Positions 52,268 through 60,048 of a stretch of 64,000 nucleotides of DNA are shown here, piece after piece (positions within the stretch are counted from its first letter, which is position 1; every line of letters starts with the position of its first letter). Made by a program: the position numbers and the translations under genes. This DNA is from Variovorax sp. V93 (GTDB lineage: Bacteria; Pseudomonadota; Gammaproteobacteria; Burkholderiales; Burkholderiaceae_C): the NCBI RefSeq assembly GCF_041154485.1, contig NZ_AP028669.1, positions 620,001-684,000 of the forward strand, in the 5' to 3' direction. The notes below the pieces were generated by a model that was given only the letters and a program-made list of their open reading frames with translations, did no database searches and was not told where the DNA came from.

Positions 52268-52750
52268 TCAGACCTTCTTGTTGGCGGCGATGTCCCAGCC
52301 GGTTTCCTTGGTGCCGTCGCCGGAACCATCGGCCTTCTGCGGCGTGTACTCGTACTTGAACTTCGAGAAGTTCAGCGTGATGGTCTCGGTCAGGCGGTCT
52401 TCGCCGCCGCTGCCGCCGGTGTGGATGTTGCTGACGATGATGTCTTCCATCGTGAGCTTGATGTACTCGAGCGGCGTGGCGCCGGCCTTGCGGACCACCA
52501 GCGTGCCCTTCTTGATGTGCTGGCCGTTGCAGCAGTCGAGCAGCAGCAGGTGCGAGGAGGCATCCACGTACTTGGTGACCGAGAGGTCCTGCACGCTCAC
52601 CTTGCCTGCGCCCGAGCCGCCGCCGACGTGGCCGGTGCCGGACTGGCTGGCACCCCAGCTCCAGGAAAGAACGTCGATTTCCTTCTTGTGCGAATCGTCC
52701 TTGGATTCACCGTCGACGCCCTCGAGCTTCAAAAACATGTCTGCAGCCAT
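52268..52750 (-). CDS. hcp: T6SS tube protein Hcp (TssD)
   Basis: The 160-residue product begins MAADMFLKLEGVDGESKDDSH and has the hallmark IDVLSWSWGASQSG, then DASSHLLLLDCCNGQHIKKGTL and the C-terminal ITLNFSKFKYEYTPQ. Hcp hexamers stack into the secreted inner tube. The length is normal. AAAGG precedes the ATG. It follows tssC after 143 bases on the minus strand and is the main tube candidate; the protein at 23641-24198 is a diverged relative. Confidence 0.95.
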   Translation of the reverse strand: MAADMFLKLEGVDGESKDDSHKKEIDVLSWSWGASQSGTGHVGGGSGAGKVSVQDLSVTKYVDASSHLLLLDCCNGQHIKKGTLVVRKAGATPLEYIKLTMEDIIVSNIHTGGSGGEDRLTETITLNFSKFKYEYTPQKADGSGDGTKETGWDIAANKKV

Positions 52751-52893
52751 GATGCTTACCTTTCAGTTGTGTGCGAGTCAGAGAAAAAAAGGGCTTCCGT
52801 GCAGTGCCTGGTCGGCGGTGGTGCCCGGGAGCTATGGAGAGAACGAGCAATGGGCCCCGTTTTCAAAGGCCCACCGACGGCATATGCCGCCCG

Positions 52894-54387
52894 TTACTTG
52901 CCGCCCTTGGCCGAGGGCAGCTTGGACACCAGCCGCAGCGACACCGTGAGGCCTTCGAGCTGGTAGTGCGGGCGCAGGAAGAACTTGGAGGTGTAGTAGC
53001 CGGGGTTGCCCTCGACCTCTTCCACCACCACCTCGGCCGCGGCCAGGGGCTTCCTGGCCTTGGTCTCTTCGGAGGAGTTGACGGGGTCGCCGTCCACGTA
53101 GTTCATGATCCATTTGTTGAGCCAGCGCTGCATGTCGTCGCGCTCCTTGAAGCTGCCGACCTTGTCGCGCACGATGCACTTCAGGTAGTGCGCGAAGCGG
53201 TTGCAGGCAAAGAGGTAGGGCAGGCGGGCCGCCAGGTTGGCGTTGGCCGTGGCATCCGGGTCGTCGTACTCGGCCGGCTTGTGCAGCGACTGCGCACCGA
53301 TGAAGGCCGCGAAGTCGGAGTTCTTGCGGTGGATCAGCGAGAGCAGGCCGGCCTTCGACAGTTCCGCCTCGCGCCGGTCGCTGATGGCGATCTCGGTCGG
53401 GCACTTCTGGTCCACGCCGCCGTCGTCGCTCGGGAAAGTGTGCAGCGGCAGGTTCTCCACCGCGCCGCCCGACTCGATGCCGCGGATGCGCGAACCCCAG
53501 CCGTAGAGCTTGTAGGAGCGGTTGATGTTGGTGGCCATCGCATAGGCTGCGTTGGCCCAGGCGTACTTGCTGTGGTCGGCACCGGCGGTGTCTTCCTCGA
53601 AATCGAACTCCTCCACCGGATTGGTGTTGGCGCCATAGGGCGTGCGCGCCAGGAAGCGCGGCATGCACAGGCCCAGGTACTTGGCGTCGTCGGAGTCGCG
53701 CAGCGAGCGCCAGCCTGCGTACTCGGGCGTGAGAAAGATCTTGGTCAGGTCGCGCGGGTTGGCGAGCTCCTGCCACGATTCCATCTGCATCAGGTTGGGG
53801 CTCGCGCCGGTGATGAAGGGCGCATGCGCCGAGGCCGCGATCTTGGACATCTCGCCGAGCAGTTCGATGTCGGGCGGGCTCTGGTCGAAGTGGTAGTCGC
53901 CCACCAGCGCGCCGAAGGGCTCGCCGCCGAACTGGCCGTACTCCTGCTCGTAGATCTTCTTGAACATCGGGCTCTGGTCCCAGGCCGCGCCCTTGAACTT
54001 CTTGAGGCTCTTGGCGAGGTCGGTCTTCGAGATGTCCATCACCCGGATCTTCAGGTGCTCGTCGGTCTCGGTGTTGTTCACCATGTAGTGCAGGCCGCGC
54101 CACGCACTCTCGAGCTTCTGGTAGTCGGGGTGGTGGATGATCTTGTTGACCTGGTCGGTCAGCTTGGCGTCGATCGCGGCGATCATCGACTGGATCGACT
54201 TGGTCACGTCCTTGCCGATGACGGTGCTGTTGCTCAGCGCCTGCTGCGCGAGCGTGAGCACCGCGGCTTCGACGGCGCTCTTGGCCTCGTCGCTGCGCGG
54301 CTTGAATTCCTTCTGCAGGAGCGACGAAAAATCGCTGCCCGCATAGGCGACATCCTTGAGTGCGCTCTGCTCGAGTGCTTCGGCCAT
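52894..54387 (-). CDS. tssC: T6SS sheath large subunit TssC (VipB)
   Basis: The 497-residue product has the TssC signature: IIHHPDYQKLESAWRGLHYMV, VMDISKTDLAKSL, EYGQFGGEPFGALVGDY, FDFEEDTAG and the C-terminal FFLRPHYQLEGLTVSLRLVSKLP. With TssB it builds the contractile sheath recycled by ClpV. GAGGAGAACC precedes the ATG. The 40-base gap to tssB and the common direction show a tssA-tssB-tssC-hcp-peptidase transcript. Confidence 0.97.
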   Translation of the reverse strand: MAEALEQSALKDVAYAGSDFSSLLQKEFKPRSDEAKSAVEAAVLTLAQQALSNSTVIGKDVTKSIQSMIAAIDAKLTDQVNKIIHHPDYQKLESAWRGLHYMVNNTETDEHLKIRVMDISKTDLAKSLKKFKGAAWDQSPMFKKIYEQEYGQFGGEPFGALVGDYHFDQSPPDIELLGEMSKIAASAHAPFITGASPNLMQMESWQELANPRDLTKIFLTPEYAGWRSLRDSDDAKYLGLCMPRFLARTPYGANTNPVEEFDFEEDTAGADHSKYAWANAAYAMATNINRSYKLYGWGSRIRGIESGGAVENLPLHTFPSDDGGVDQKCPTEIAISDRREAELSKAGLLSLIHRKNSDFAAFIGAQSLHKPAEYDDPDATANANLAARLPYLFACNRFAHYLKCIVRDKVGSFKERDDMQRWLNKWIMNYVDGDPVNSSEETKARKPLAAAEVVVEEVEGNPGYYTSKFFLRPHYQLEGLTVSLRLVSKLPSAKGGK

Positions 54388-54427
54388 GGTGGTTCTCCTC
54401 GGGGTCCGGTGTGTCGGGTGGTGGGGA

Positions 54428-54946
54428 TCAGGCGGCCGGCTTGGCCGCTTCGTCGTCGGGCTTGGCGGTGGCCGCCAGCGACTGCAGCAGGGCCGGGTCC
54501 TCGAGCACCTTGGCCAGCAGTTCCTCGGCGCCGTTCTTGCCGTCCATGTAGGTCACGAGGTTCGACAGCTGGGTGCGCGCCTCGAGCAGCTTGTTGAGCG
54601 CGCCGACCTTCCTGGCCACGGCGGCGGGCGAGAAATCTTCCATGTTTTCGAAGGTGAGCTCGACCTTGAGTTCGCCCTCGCCGGTCAGCGAGTTTTCCAC
54701 CGCGAAGGCGGCGCGCGGCTTCATGGCCTTCATGCGCGAGTCGAAGTTGTCCACGTCGAACTCGAGGAACTTGCGGTCGGCCACGGGTGCGAGCGGATCG
54801 GCCGGCTTGCCCGACAGATCGGCCAGCACGCCCATCACGAAGGGCAGCTGGATCTTCTTCTCGGCGCCGTAGAGTTCCACGTCGTATTCGATCTGCACGC
54901 GTGGCGCCCGGTTGCGGGCGATGAATTTCTGACTGCTCTTGGCCAT
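54428..54946 (-). CDS. tssB: T6SS sheath small subunit TssB (VipA)
   Basis: The 172-residue product matches TssB: RNRAPRVQIEYDVELYGAEKKIQLPFVMGVLADLSG in pieces, FLEFDVDNFDSRM and FENMEDFSPAAVARKV, with an Ala/Lys/Glu-rich end. TssB pairs with TssC in the sheath, and its N-terminal helix is the docking site for TagJ where that protein exists, as here. AAGGAGC precedes the ATG. Confidence 0.96.
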   Translation of the reverse strand: MAKSSQKFIARNRAPRVQIEYDVELYGAEKKIQLPFVMGVLADLSGKPADPLAPVADRKFLEFDVDNFDSRMKAMKPRAAFAVENSLTGEGELKVELTFENMEDFSPAAVARKVGALNKLLEARTQLSNLVTYMDGKNGAEELLAKVLEDPALLQSLAATAKPDDEAAKPAA

Positions 54947-55017
54947 GGCGATGCTCCTTGCGGGGGTAGATGGGGCGGTTCGATCAACAGGAAAAAAAAG
55001 GGGAGCGGAAAGGGCGG

Positions 55018-56049
55018 CTACTCGGACGGGCGCTTGCCGGTCACGGTCTCGATCGTGTCCAGCGCGCCGGGTGCGAGGTTGGCCATGATTTCGAGGAAGC
55101 TCACGCCGATGAGCTTCTTGGCGCGCTCGATCAGGAGCGGCGCGGGATTGCCGGGCTCGGTCTGTTCGAGAAAGCGGATCACGCGGTCCAGCATCTGCAA
55201 TGCGTCCTGCCGGCTCTGGATCTCGCCGCGCGCGGCAGCGGGCCGCGGCGTGCCGCCGGCCTGCGCGGCATCGCCTTGTGTCTCTTCGGCGGCGCCGGCT
55301 TCTTCGGGCGCACCGATGGCAGCGCTGCAGGCCTTCTGCAGCATGCGGCCGATGGCGCGCAGCGGGGAAAGGTCGATCGCGTCGGAGCGGCCGGTGCGCT
55401 CCACCAGCAGGGCCTGCAGCTTCTCGACCCGCCCGGGCACGCCGATGGCGGCCTGGATCAGCTCGGGCCGCTCGGCATGGAGCGCTTCGAGGCCGCCCTG
55501 GATCTGTGCCGGCGAATAGGTGGCTTCGCCGCCCACCGCATTCAACGCGTTGTTGGCCACCGCGATGTCGCGCACGCGGATCGCGCCCACGCCCGGCGCC
55601 ACGCCCACCTGCGCGTCGTACAGGTCGCGCAGCACCATCGTCTCGTCGCCGAGCGGCGCGAGCGCGTTCAGGCGCATGGTGGGATCGTTGTCGTCCTCGG
55701 CATCGAGCTTTGGATGTATGCCGTCCCAGAAGGTGTCGAGCAGGCGGGTGAGCAGTTCGAGCCCGGCAACGAAACCGGCAAGCCCCTGCAGCCGCGTGGA
55801 GGCGCGCAGCAGCAGCACGGCGGCGCGCACGTCCTTGCTGCGGCGCAGGATCGCGTCGGACTGTTCGGCCACCTCGCGCCACTCCGGCTCCACCGCCGGG
55901 ATGACGGTGTCGCCGAACTGCTGCTCGGGCTTGCCCTGCGCTGCGGTGGTGAGCGCGGTGAAGGCCGCGTCGTACTCCAGATCGTCGCCGCATGGCGAGG
56001 CCTCGCCGATGGGCGTGAGCAGGGCTTCGACAAGTTCGTTGGTCAGCAT
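55018..56049 (-). CDS. tssA: T6SS assembly protein TssA (ImpA)
   Basis: The 343-residue product starts MLTNELVEALLTPIGEASPCGDDLEYD, the ImpA N-terminal signature, followed by EPEWREVAEQSDAILRRSKDVRAAVLL and a helical middle. The C-terminal third (RQDALQMLDRVIRFLEQTEPGNPAPLLIERAKKL) is the VasL-type short end. TssA primes the baseplate and directs sheath and tube growth. The frame stays open upstream, but that part is antisense to tssJ, so ATG 56049 is used. It starts the minus-strand sheath operon and is divergent from tssJ. Confidence 0.93.
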   Translation of the reverse strand: MLTNELVEALLTPIGEASPCGDDLEYDAAFTALTTAAQGKPEQQFGDTVIPAVEPEWREVAEQSDAILRRSKDVRAAVLLLRASTRLQGLAGFVAGLELLTRLLDTFWDGIHPKLDAEDDNDPTMRLNALAPLGDETMVLRDLYDAQVGVAPGVGAIRVRDIAVANNALNAVGGEATYSPAQIQGGLEALHAERPELIQAAIGVPGRVEKLQALLVERTGRSDAIDLSPLRAIGRMLQKACSAAIGAPEEAGAAEETQGDAAQAGGTPRPAAARGEIQSRQDALQMLDRVIRFLEQTEPGNPAPLLIERAKKLIGVSFLEIMANLAPGALDTIETVTGKRPSE

Positions 56050-56050
56050 G

Positions 56051-56078
56051 TTGCCTGTTCGAGTTGGCTGGTGATAAT
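56051..56078 (+). promoter_or_regulatory. Candidate sigma-70 promoter for tssJ
   Basis: TTGCCT (56051-56056) and GATAAT (56073-56078) are separated by 16 bases, matching the -35 and -10 consensus at four and five positions. It lies in the 71-base gap between the divergent tssA and tssJ genes and would give a leader of about 35 bases before the tssJ ATG. Confidence 0.4.
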
Positions 56079-56120
56079 CAAAGATGCGTCCGAACCGGTC
56101 AATGCAACGAAGGGAATAGC

Positions 56121-56633
56121 ATGCGCACGCTGGGTACACACCATTCGTCCTATGGACGCTCTTTTGCTGCGGTCTCGCGGCGCCTGGCATTGGCCTGCGG
56201 CCTTGCATTGACCGGTGCCCTGGTCGCGGGCTGCGCAAGCAAGCCCGTGGTCACGCCGGTGTCGATCACGCTCGCGGCCGGTGCCGACGCCAATCCCGAT
56301 GCGCGCGGCCGCGCTTCGCCGCTCACGGTGCGCATCTATGCGCTGAAGTCGCCCGGCCCCTTCGAAGGGGCCGACTTCTTCTCGCTGTTCGAAAAGGACC
56401 AGGCCACGCTCGGCGCCGAGCTGGTGCAGCGCGAAGAGATGCTGCTGCGCCCGGGCGAAAGCAGGAAGCTCGACCTCACGCTGCCGGCCGATGCCAAGGC
56501 CATCGGCGTGATGGCCGCGTTCCGCGACCTCGACCGTGCGCGCTGGCGTGAAGTGCGCGCGGTGGAGCCCGGCAAGCCGCAGATGCTCACCGTGACCTTC
56601 GGCGCGCGGCAGATCCGCATCGACAGCAAGTAA
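56121..56633 (+). CDS. tssJ: T6SS outer-membrane lipoprotein TssJ
   Basis: The 170-residue product has a lipoprotein signal (LALACGLALTGALVAGC) and a TssJ-type beta-sandwich: TPVSITLAAG, PLTVRIYALKSPGPFEGADFFSLFEKD, LRPGESRKLDLTLP and IGVMAAFRDLDRARWR. TssJ anchors the tip of TssM to the outer membrane. AAGGGA precedes the ATG. It is the only plus-strand gene between the sheath operon and the second TssL/TssM-like pair, and is convergent with that pair. Confidence 0.93.
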   Translation: MRTLGTHHSSYGRSFAAVSRRLALACGLALTGALVAGCASKPVVTPVSITLAAGADANPDARGRASPLTVRIYALKSPGPFEGADFFSLFEKDQATLGAELVQREEMLLRPGESRKLDLTLPADAKAIGVMAAFRDLDRARWREVRAVEPGKPQMLTVTFGARQIRIDSK

Positions 56634-56651
56634 GCCGCGCCTGCGGGCCAT

Positions 56652-57770
56652 TCATGCCTTCGCCGCGCTGGTGTTCGGCGGGCGGCCCGGCCGTGCGAGC
56701 GGCTGGTCGGCGGGCAGGAAGCGCTCGAACAAGTCGGCCACGAACGCACCGCCGGCCGCGCCCGATGCGGCGGCCGTGAGATAGAGGCCGCGCCACCGCG
56801 GTCCGCGCGAGCCGCGGCCTTGGCTTTCGAACAAGGCGTCGGCCACCTCGCGCAATGCGGGCTGCAGCGCACGCAGCGCCTCGATGAATTCATGGATTGC
56901 GAGCCGGCCCGATGCGCCCGGCTGTTCGCGCAGCAGCGCCATCCGCAGCGCATGCAGCTGGCGCGCCATGGGATCGAACAGGGCATCGAGCCGCCCGGCC
57001 GCGGTCTCGCCATGTTCGACCGGGCCGGCCAGGCGATGGCCGATCACCTGCGCCAGCACCTCGGGCGGCAGCGCGCCGCGCAGCGTGGCATAGCCGGCCA
57101 GCTGTTCCAGGCCGGTCACCACCAGGTAGACCGGCAGCTGCAGGCGCAGCGTGTCCGAGGCCTCGTCGAGCAGCCGCCGCATCCTGGTGGCCAGCGGCTT
57201 CATGCCGGCGCTGGCCGGGTGCAGCAGTTCGCTCGCTGCCACGCAGGCCACCACGCCGTTGATCGGCACGCGGTCGCGCCGCTCGGCCAGCGCGAGGAGC
57301 GCCTGGAGCCACAGCGCGCGCGTGTGCGGCGCCGCCGCCGCGTCGCTGACGGCGCTCGGGTGAAGTTCGATGGCCGTCATCGAACCGGTGAGCCACCAGC
57401 GCCAGTACGGTTCGCCAAAAGGCTCGCTGCCTGAAGGTGCCAGGTGCTCGGCATGGGCCGCCGCCAGCAGCCCCGGCAGGTTGGCCGCCGCGTCGCCGAG
57501 AAAGAGAAACCAGGGCACTGGCGCGGCTTGCTGCCGCGGTGGCTGGCGCAGGAGCTGGCGTGCATGCGACATGGCTTCCCTCATGGCTTCGACCGCGGCT
57601 TCGTCGGCTTCGGCCGCCGGCGGGCCGAGCGCGGCAATGCGCCGGCGCAGCGCGCGGCGGCGCGCACCGCGGCCCGCGTCGCGGACCGCGGCGTACAGCA
57701 GCACAAAGCCGGCCAGGCACAGCGCGAGCAGGAGCCAGAAAAAGTGGGCAGGCAACAACGCGGCGGGCAT
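56652..57770 (-). CDS. Truncated TssM/IcmF-like protein with degenerate P-loop
   Basis: The 372-residue product resembles the N-terminal cytoplasmic part of TssM. A membrane segment lies at about 9-27, then VPWFLFLGDAAANLPGLLAA (86-105), which aligns with the LPWYVFIGAPGAGKTTALVN of TssM in this window, but the Walker A Gly-Lys-Thr is replaced by Ala-Asn-Leu-Pro (96-99). A later part (LRLQLPVYLVVTGLEQLAGY) matches the TssM RLPVYVLVTKSDLLYGF region. There is no large periplasmic domain. It sits directly after the second TssL-like gene, 10 bases away. Such a pair could form an alternative or regulatory membrane subcomplex; nucleotide binding is unlikely. Confidence 0.75.
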   Translation of the reverse strand: MPAALLPAHFFWLLLALCLAGFVLLYAAVRDAGRGARRRALRRRIAALGPPAAEADEAAVEAMREAMSHARQLLRQPPRQQAAPVPWFLFLGDAAANLPGLLAAAHAEHLAPSGSEPFGEPYWRWWLTGSMTAIELHPSAVSDAAAAPHTRALWLQALLALAERRDRVPINGVVACVAASELLHPASAGMKPLATRMRRLLDEASDTLRLQLPVYLVVTGLEQLAGYATLRGALPPEVLAQVIGHRLAGPVEHGETAAGRLDALFDPMARQLHALRMALLREQPGASGRLAIHEFIEALRALQPALREVADALFESQGRGSRGPRWRGLYLTAAASGAAGGAFVADLFERFLPADQPLARPGRPPNTSAAKA

Positions 57771-57780
57771 GCTGCGGTTC

Positions 57781-59106
57781 TCAACGCGCAGTGGTCTCGA
57801 AGAACTCGAAATCGGCAAGCAGCCGCTCATTGCCCTTGTTGGCAGCGAGCGCTTCGCGCAGCCGCAGCAGGTAGGCCGAAGCGAGTTCGTACGGCGGCCG
57901 GTCGGCGGCGCCGTCGAACGGCGTGGGGGACGAGAGCACGGTGACCAGCACGGTGCCGAAGGGCGGGGCCACAAGCCAGCTCGCCGGGATGTCGCGGCCC
58001 AGGTCCAGCTTCTCGCCGGCGCGCAGCCGCACCGGCTGGCCGGTGTTCAGGTGCATGACCGAACCGTCGGCGGTGTAGTAGTCCACCCACAGGTAGCTGT
58101 CGTGCCTGGGCGCGGCCACCTGCATGCGCACGTCGTCTCCTTCGCGCAGCCGGCCATTGCGGGCCGTCACGGCCGTCACGCCCAGTCCGTGGGCCTTCTC
58201 GCGGTTGCGCAGCTGGTAGGGCTTCAGGATGGCGAACACCTCGCAGTGGGGCCACACGCGCAGCCTGACATCGAACGTGGGCGAGCCGGCATCGGGCAGC
58301 AGGCCGGCCACCTCGCGCTCCACCCGCTGCAGGTCGGCCGGCAGCGAGACGAAGCCGCTCACGTGCAGCCTGTCGCCCTTGTCGGCGGAAGCCGAGAGAT
58401 CGGCGCAGGCATAGCTTTGAAGATGCTGCTCGATGCGCTGCGCCGGTCCCGGCTCGCCCGCGTGCAGCCCGGCCGGCCACTGCCACCACAGCAGATAGAA
58501 AAGCGGCAGCAGCAGCGCGAGCGCGCCGAGCGCGCGCAGCAGGCTGCGGTCGCGGCGGTGCAGGTCGTGCGGGCCCGGCGGATCCGCCACGCCATAGGGC
58601 TGCGGCGTGATGCGGTCCTGCACCAGGCTGCCGAGCGCCAGCGGCCTGAGCCGCAGCTGATGGCCGTGCAGCGCCTTCAGCTTGCCGAGCTCGCCGCGGT
58701 CGTCGCTCTCGAAGTAGTACTGCCCCTTGAAGCCGTGCACCAGCGCATGCCAGTAGACCTCGCGCAGTTCGTCGTCTTCGGCGCCCAGCGCCGACAGGTG
58801 GTGGAAGAACTCGCTGTGCGCGTTGTTCGAGTTGAACAACTGCACCTGCAGCGGCGCCGCGCCTGCGGCCGCTCCAGGGTGGCGCGCCAGGATCTCGTCG
58901 ATCCAGGCCACCATCGCAAAGACCGCCGACTCGACCTGCGCGGCGGGCTGGCCCGAAGCGCTGGCGCGCGCCGCGTCGAGCAGCCGGCGCGCCTGTTGCT
59001 GCGCAGCATCGTGCGAGGGCGGCGCGGCGCGGCCGGCCGCGATCGATGCGTCGAGGGCGAGGCCGAAGGAGACGAATGCGGAAAAACAGTCGAGCAGCCG
59101 GACCAT
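57781..59106 (-). CDS. Second TssL/DotU-like protein with DUF4384 domain
   Basis: The 441-residue product has a DotU domain (about 10-180: FAMVAWIDEILARHPGAA, VQLFNSNNAHSEFFHHL, EVYWHALVHGFKGQYYF), a membrane segment (about 187-212, LGALALLLPLFYLLWWQWP) and a periplasmic part. The latter has a BON-like stretch and then a DUF4384-like domain (about 300-410, DDVRMQVAAPRHDSYLWVDYYTADGSVMHL). It replaces the OmpA-type end of the main TssL with a different module. The gene starts a minus-strand pair with the P-loop-less TssM-like protein. An upstream in-frame region is polar and lacks DotU features, so ATG 59106 is chosen. Confidence 0.85.
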   Translation of the reverse strand: MVRLLDCFSAFVSFGLALDASIAAGRAAPPSHDAAQQQARRLLDAARASASGQPAAQVESAVFAMVAWIDEILARHPGAAAGAAPLQVQLFNSNNAHSEFFHHLSALGAEDDELREVYWHALVHGFKGQYYFESDDRGELGKLKALHGHQLRLRPLALGSLVQDRITPQPYGVADPPGPHDLHRRDRSLLRALGALALLLPLFYLLWWQWPAGLHAGEPGPAQRIEQHLQSYACADLSASADKGDRLHVSGFVSLPADLQRVEREVAGLLPDAGSPTFDVRLRVWPHCEVFAILKPYQLRNREKAHGLGVTAVTARNGRLREGDDVRMQVAAPRHDSYLWVDYYTADGSVMHLNTGQPVRLRAGEKLDLGRDIPASWLVAPPFGTVLVTVLSSPTPFDGAADRPPYELASAYLLRLREALAANKGNERLLADFEFFETTAR

Positions 59107-59355
59107 GGATGACCGCGCCCGCTCACCGCGCCTGCGTTGCGGAGGATGCCTTGCACCGGCGTCTGCTGCGATGGCACATCCCCATGTCCCCGGTTCCTTC
59201 GAGTAAGGATTCCATCTTCCGAACGCCGGGCGGCGGGCGCCATATCGCTTGGGGACTATGCCGTTCGTCGGGCAAACCGGCTTGCTGCGCGGGGCAATCG
59301 CCGGTATCTTCGGCATCCGCTGAGTTCAATGCACGCTGGGACACTGGGACATGCC
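59107..59355. promoter_or_regulatory. Divergent region between TssL-like and regulator genes
   Basis: This 249-base gap separates the divergent TssL-like gene (minus) and response-regulator gene (plus) and must hold promoters for both. It contains a short direct repeat GGGACACTGGGACA (59339-59352) immediately before the regulator start. I could not define -35/-10 boxes with confidence. Confidence 0.3.
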
Positions 59356-60039
59356 ATGAAAATTCTGATCGCCGACGACCACCGGCTCGTCATCGAGGCG
59401 GTCAAGGCCAAGCTGTCGGAGCTCGAGCCCGGCATCGAGTTCGTCCTGGCCATGAGCGTCGACGAATTGCTTGCCGGCGCCACCGACGAGCTCGACCTGG
59501 CCCTGATCGACCTCAACATGCCCGGCGCCGATGGCCAGGCGCACATCGACGAGATCCGCCGCCGCCATCCGGCCGTGCCGGTCATCGTGCTCTCGGGCTA
59601 CGAAGACCCGGCCATCATGCGCAGCGCGCTGGAGCGCGGCGTGCTCGGTTTCATCCCCAAGGCCTACTCGCCCGAGGTCATGCTGTCGGCCGTGCGGCTG
59701 GTGCTGGCTGGCGGCGTGTACGTGCCGCCGATGATGCTCACGGCGCTGCCGCCCGGCATCGTGGCCGGCGTGGCACCCACGCAGAACGGCGATGCGCGCC
59801 CTGCAGGCGCTTCCTCGCAGACGCTCGAGCACCTGCGCAGCGTGCTCACCGAGCGCCAGGTCGAGGTGCTGCAGCTGCTCTCGCAGGGCAAGCCCAACAA
59901 GCTCATCGGCCGCAGCCTGGGCATCAGCGAAGGCACGGTCAAGATCCACCTGGCGGCCATTTTCCGCGCGCTCAACGTGCGCAACCGCACCGAGGCGGTG
60001 GTGGCCGCGCAGGCGCTGACCGAGGCGCAGCAGGCCTGA
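59356..60039 (+). CDS. LuxR/NarL-type response regulator
   Basis: The 227-residue product has a receiver domain (about 1-120: acidic Asp7-Asp8, likely phospho-Asp52 in ALIDLNMPG, IVLSGYED and the conserved Lys in GFIPKAY). A LuxR helix-turn-helix follows (about 155-220: LTERQVEVLQLLSQGKPNKLIGRSLGISEGTVKIHLAAIFRAL). It should be a phosphorylation-controlled DNA-binding regulator. No kinase gene is adjacent. It lies between the T6SS locus and the Nit1C cluster and is convergent with the latter, with only 9 bases between stops. The hybrid kinases at the other end of the window lack outputs and are possible partners, but that is a guess. Confidence 0.9.
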   Translation: MKILIADDHRLVIEAVKAKLSELEPGIEFVLAMSVDELLAGATDELDLALIDLNMPGADGQAHIDEIRRRHPAVPVIVLSGYEDPAIMRSALERGVLGFIPKAYSPEVMLSAVRLVLAGGVYVPPMMLTALPPGIVAGVAPTQNGDARPAGASSQTLEHLRSVLTERQVEVLQLLSQGKPNKLIGRSLGISEGTVKIHLAAIFRALNVRNRTEAVVAAQALTEAQQA

Positions 60040-60048
60040 GCCGTGGCT

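Noticed and set aside
52751..52893. Possible terminator hairpin (GGGCC...GGCCC) between tssC and hcp
   Set aside because: The stem is only 5 base pairs with an 11-base loop and is not followed by a T-run; the T-run nearer hcp has no stem before it.
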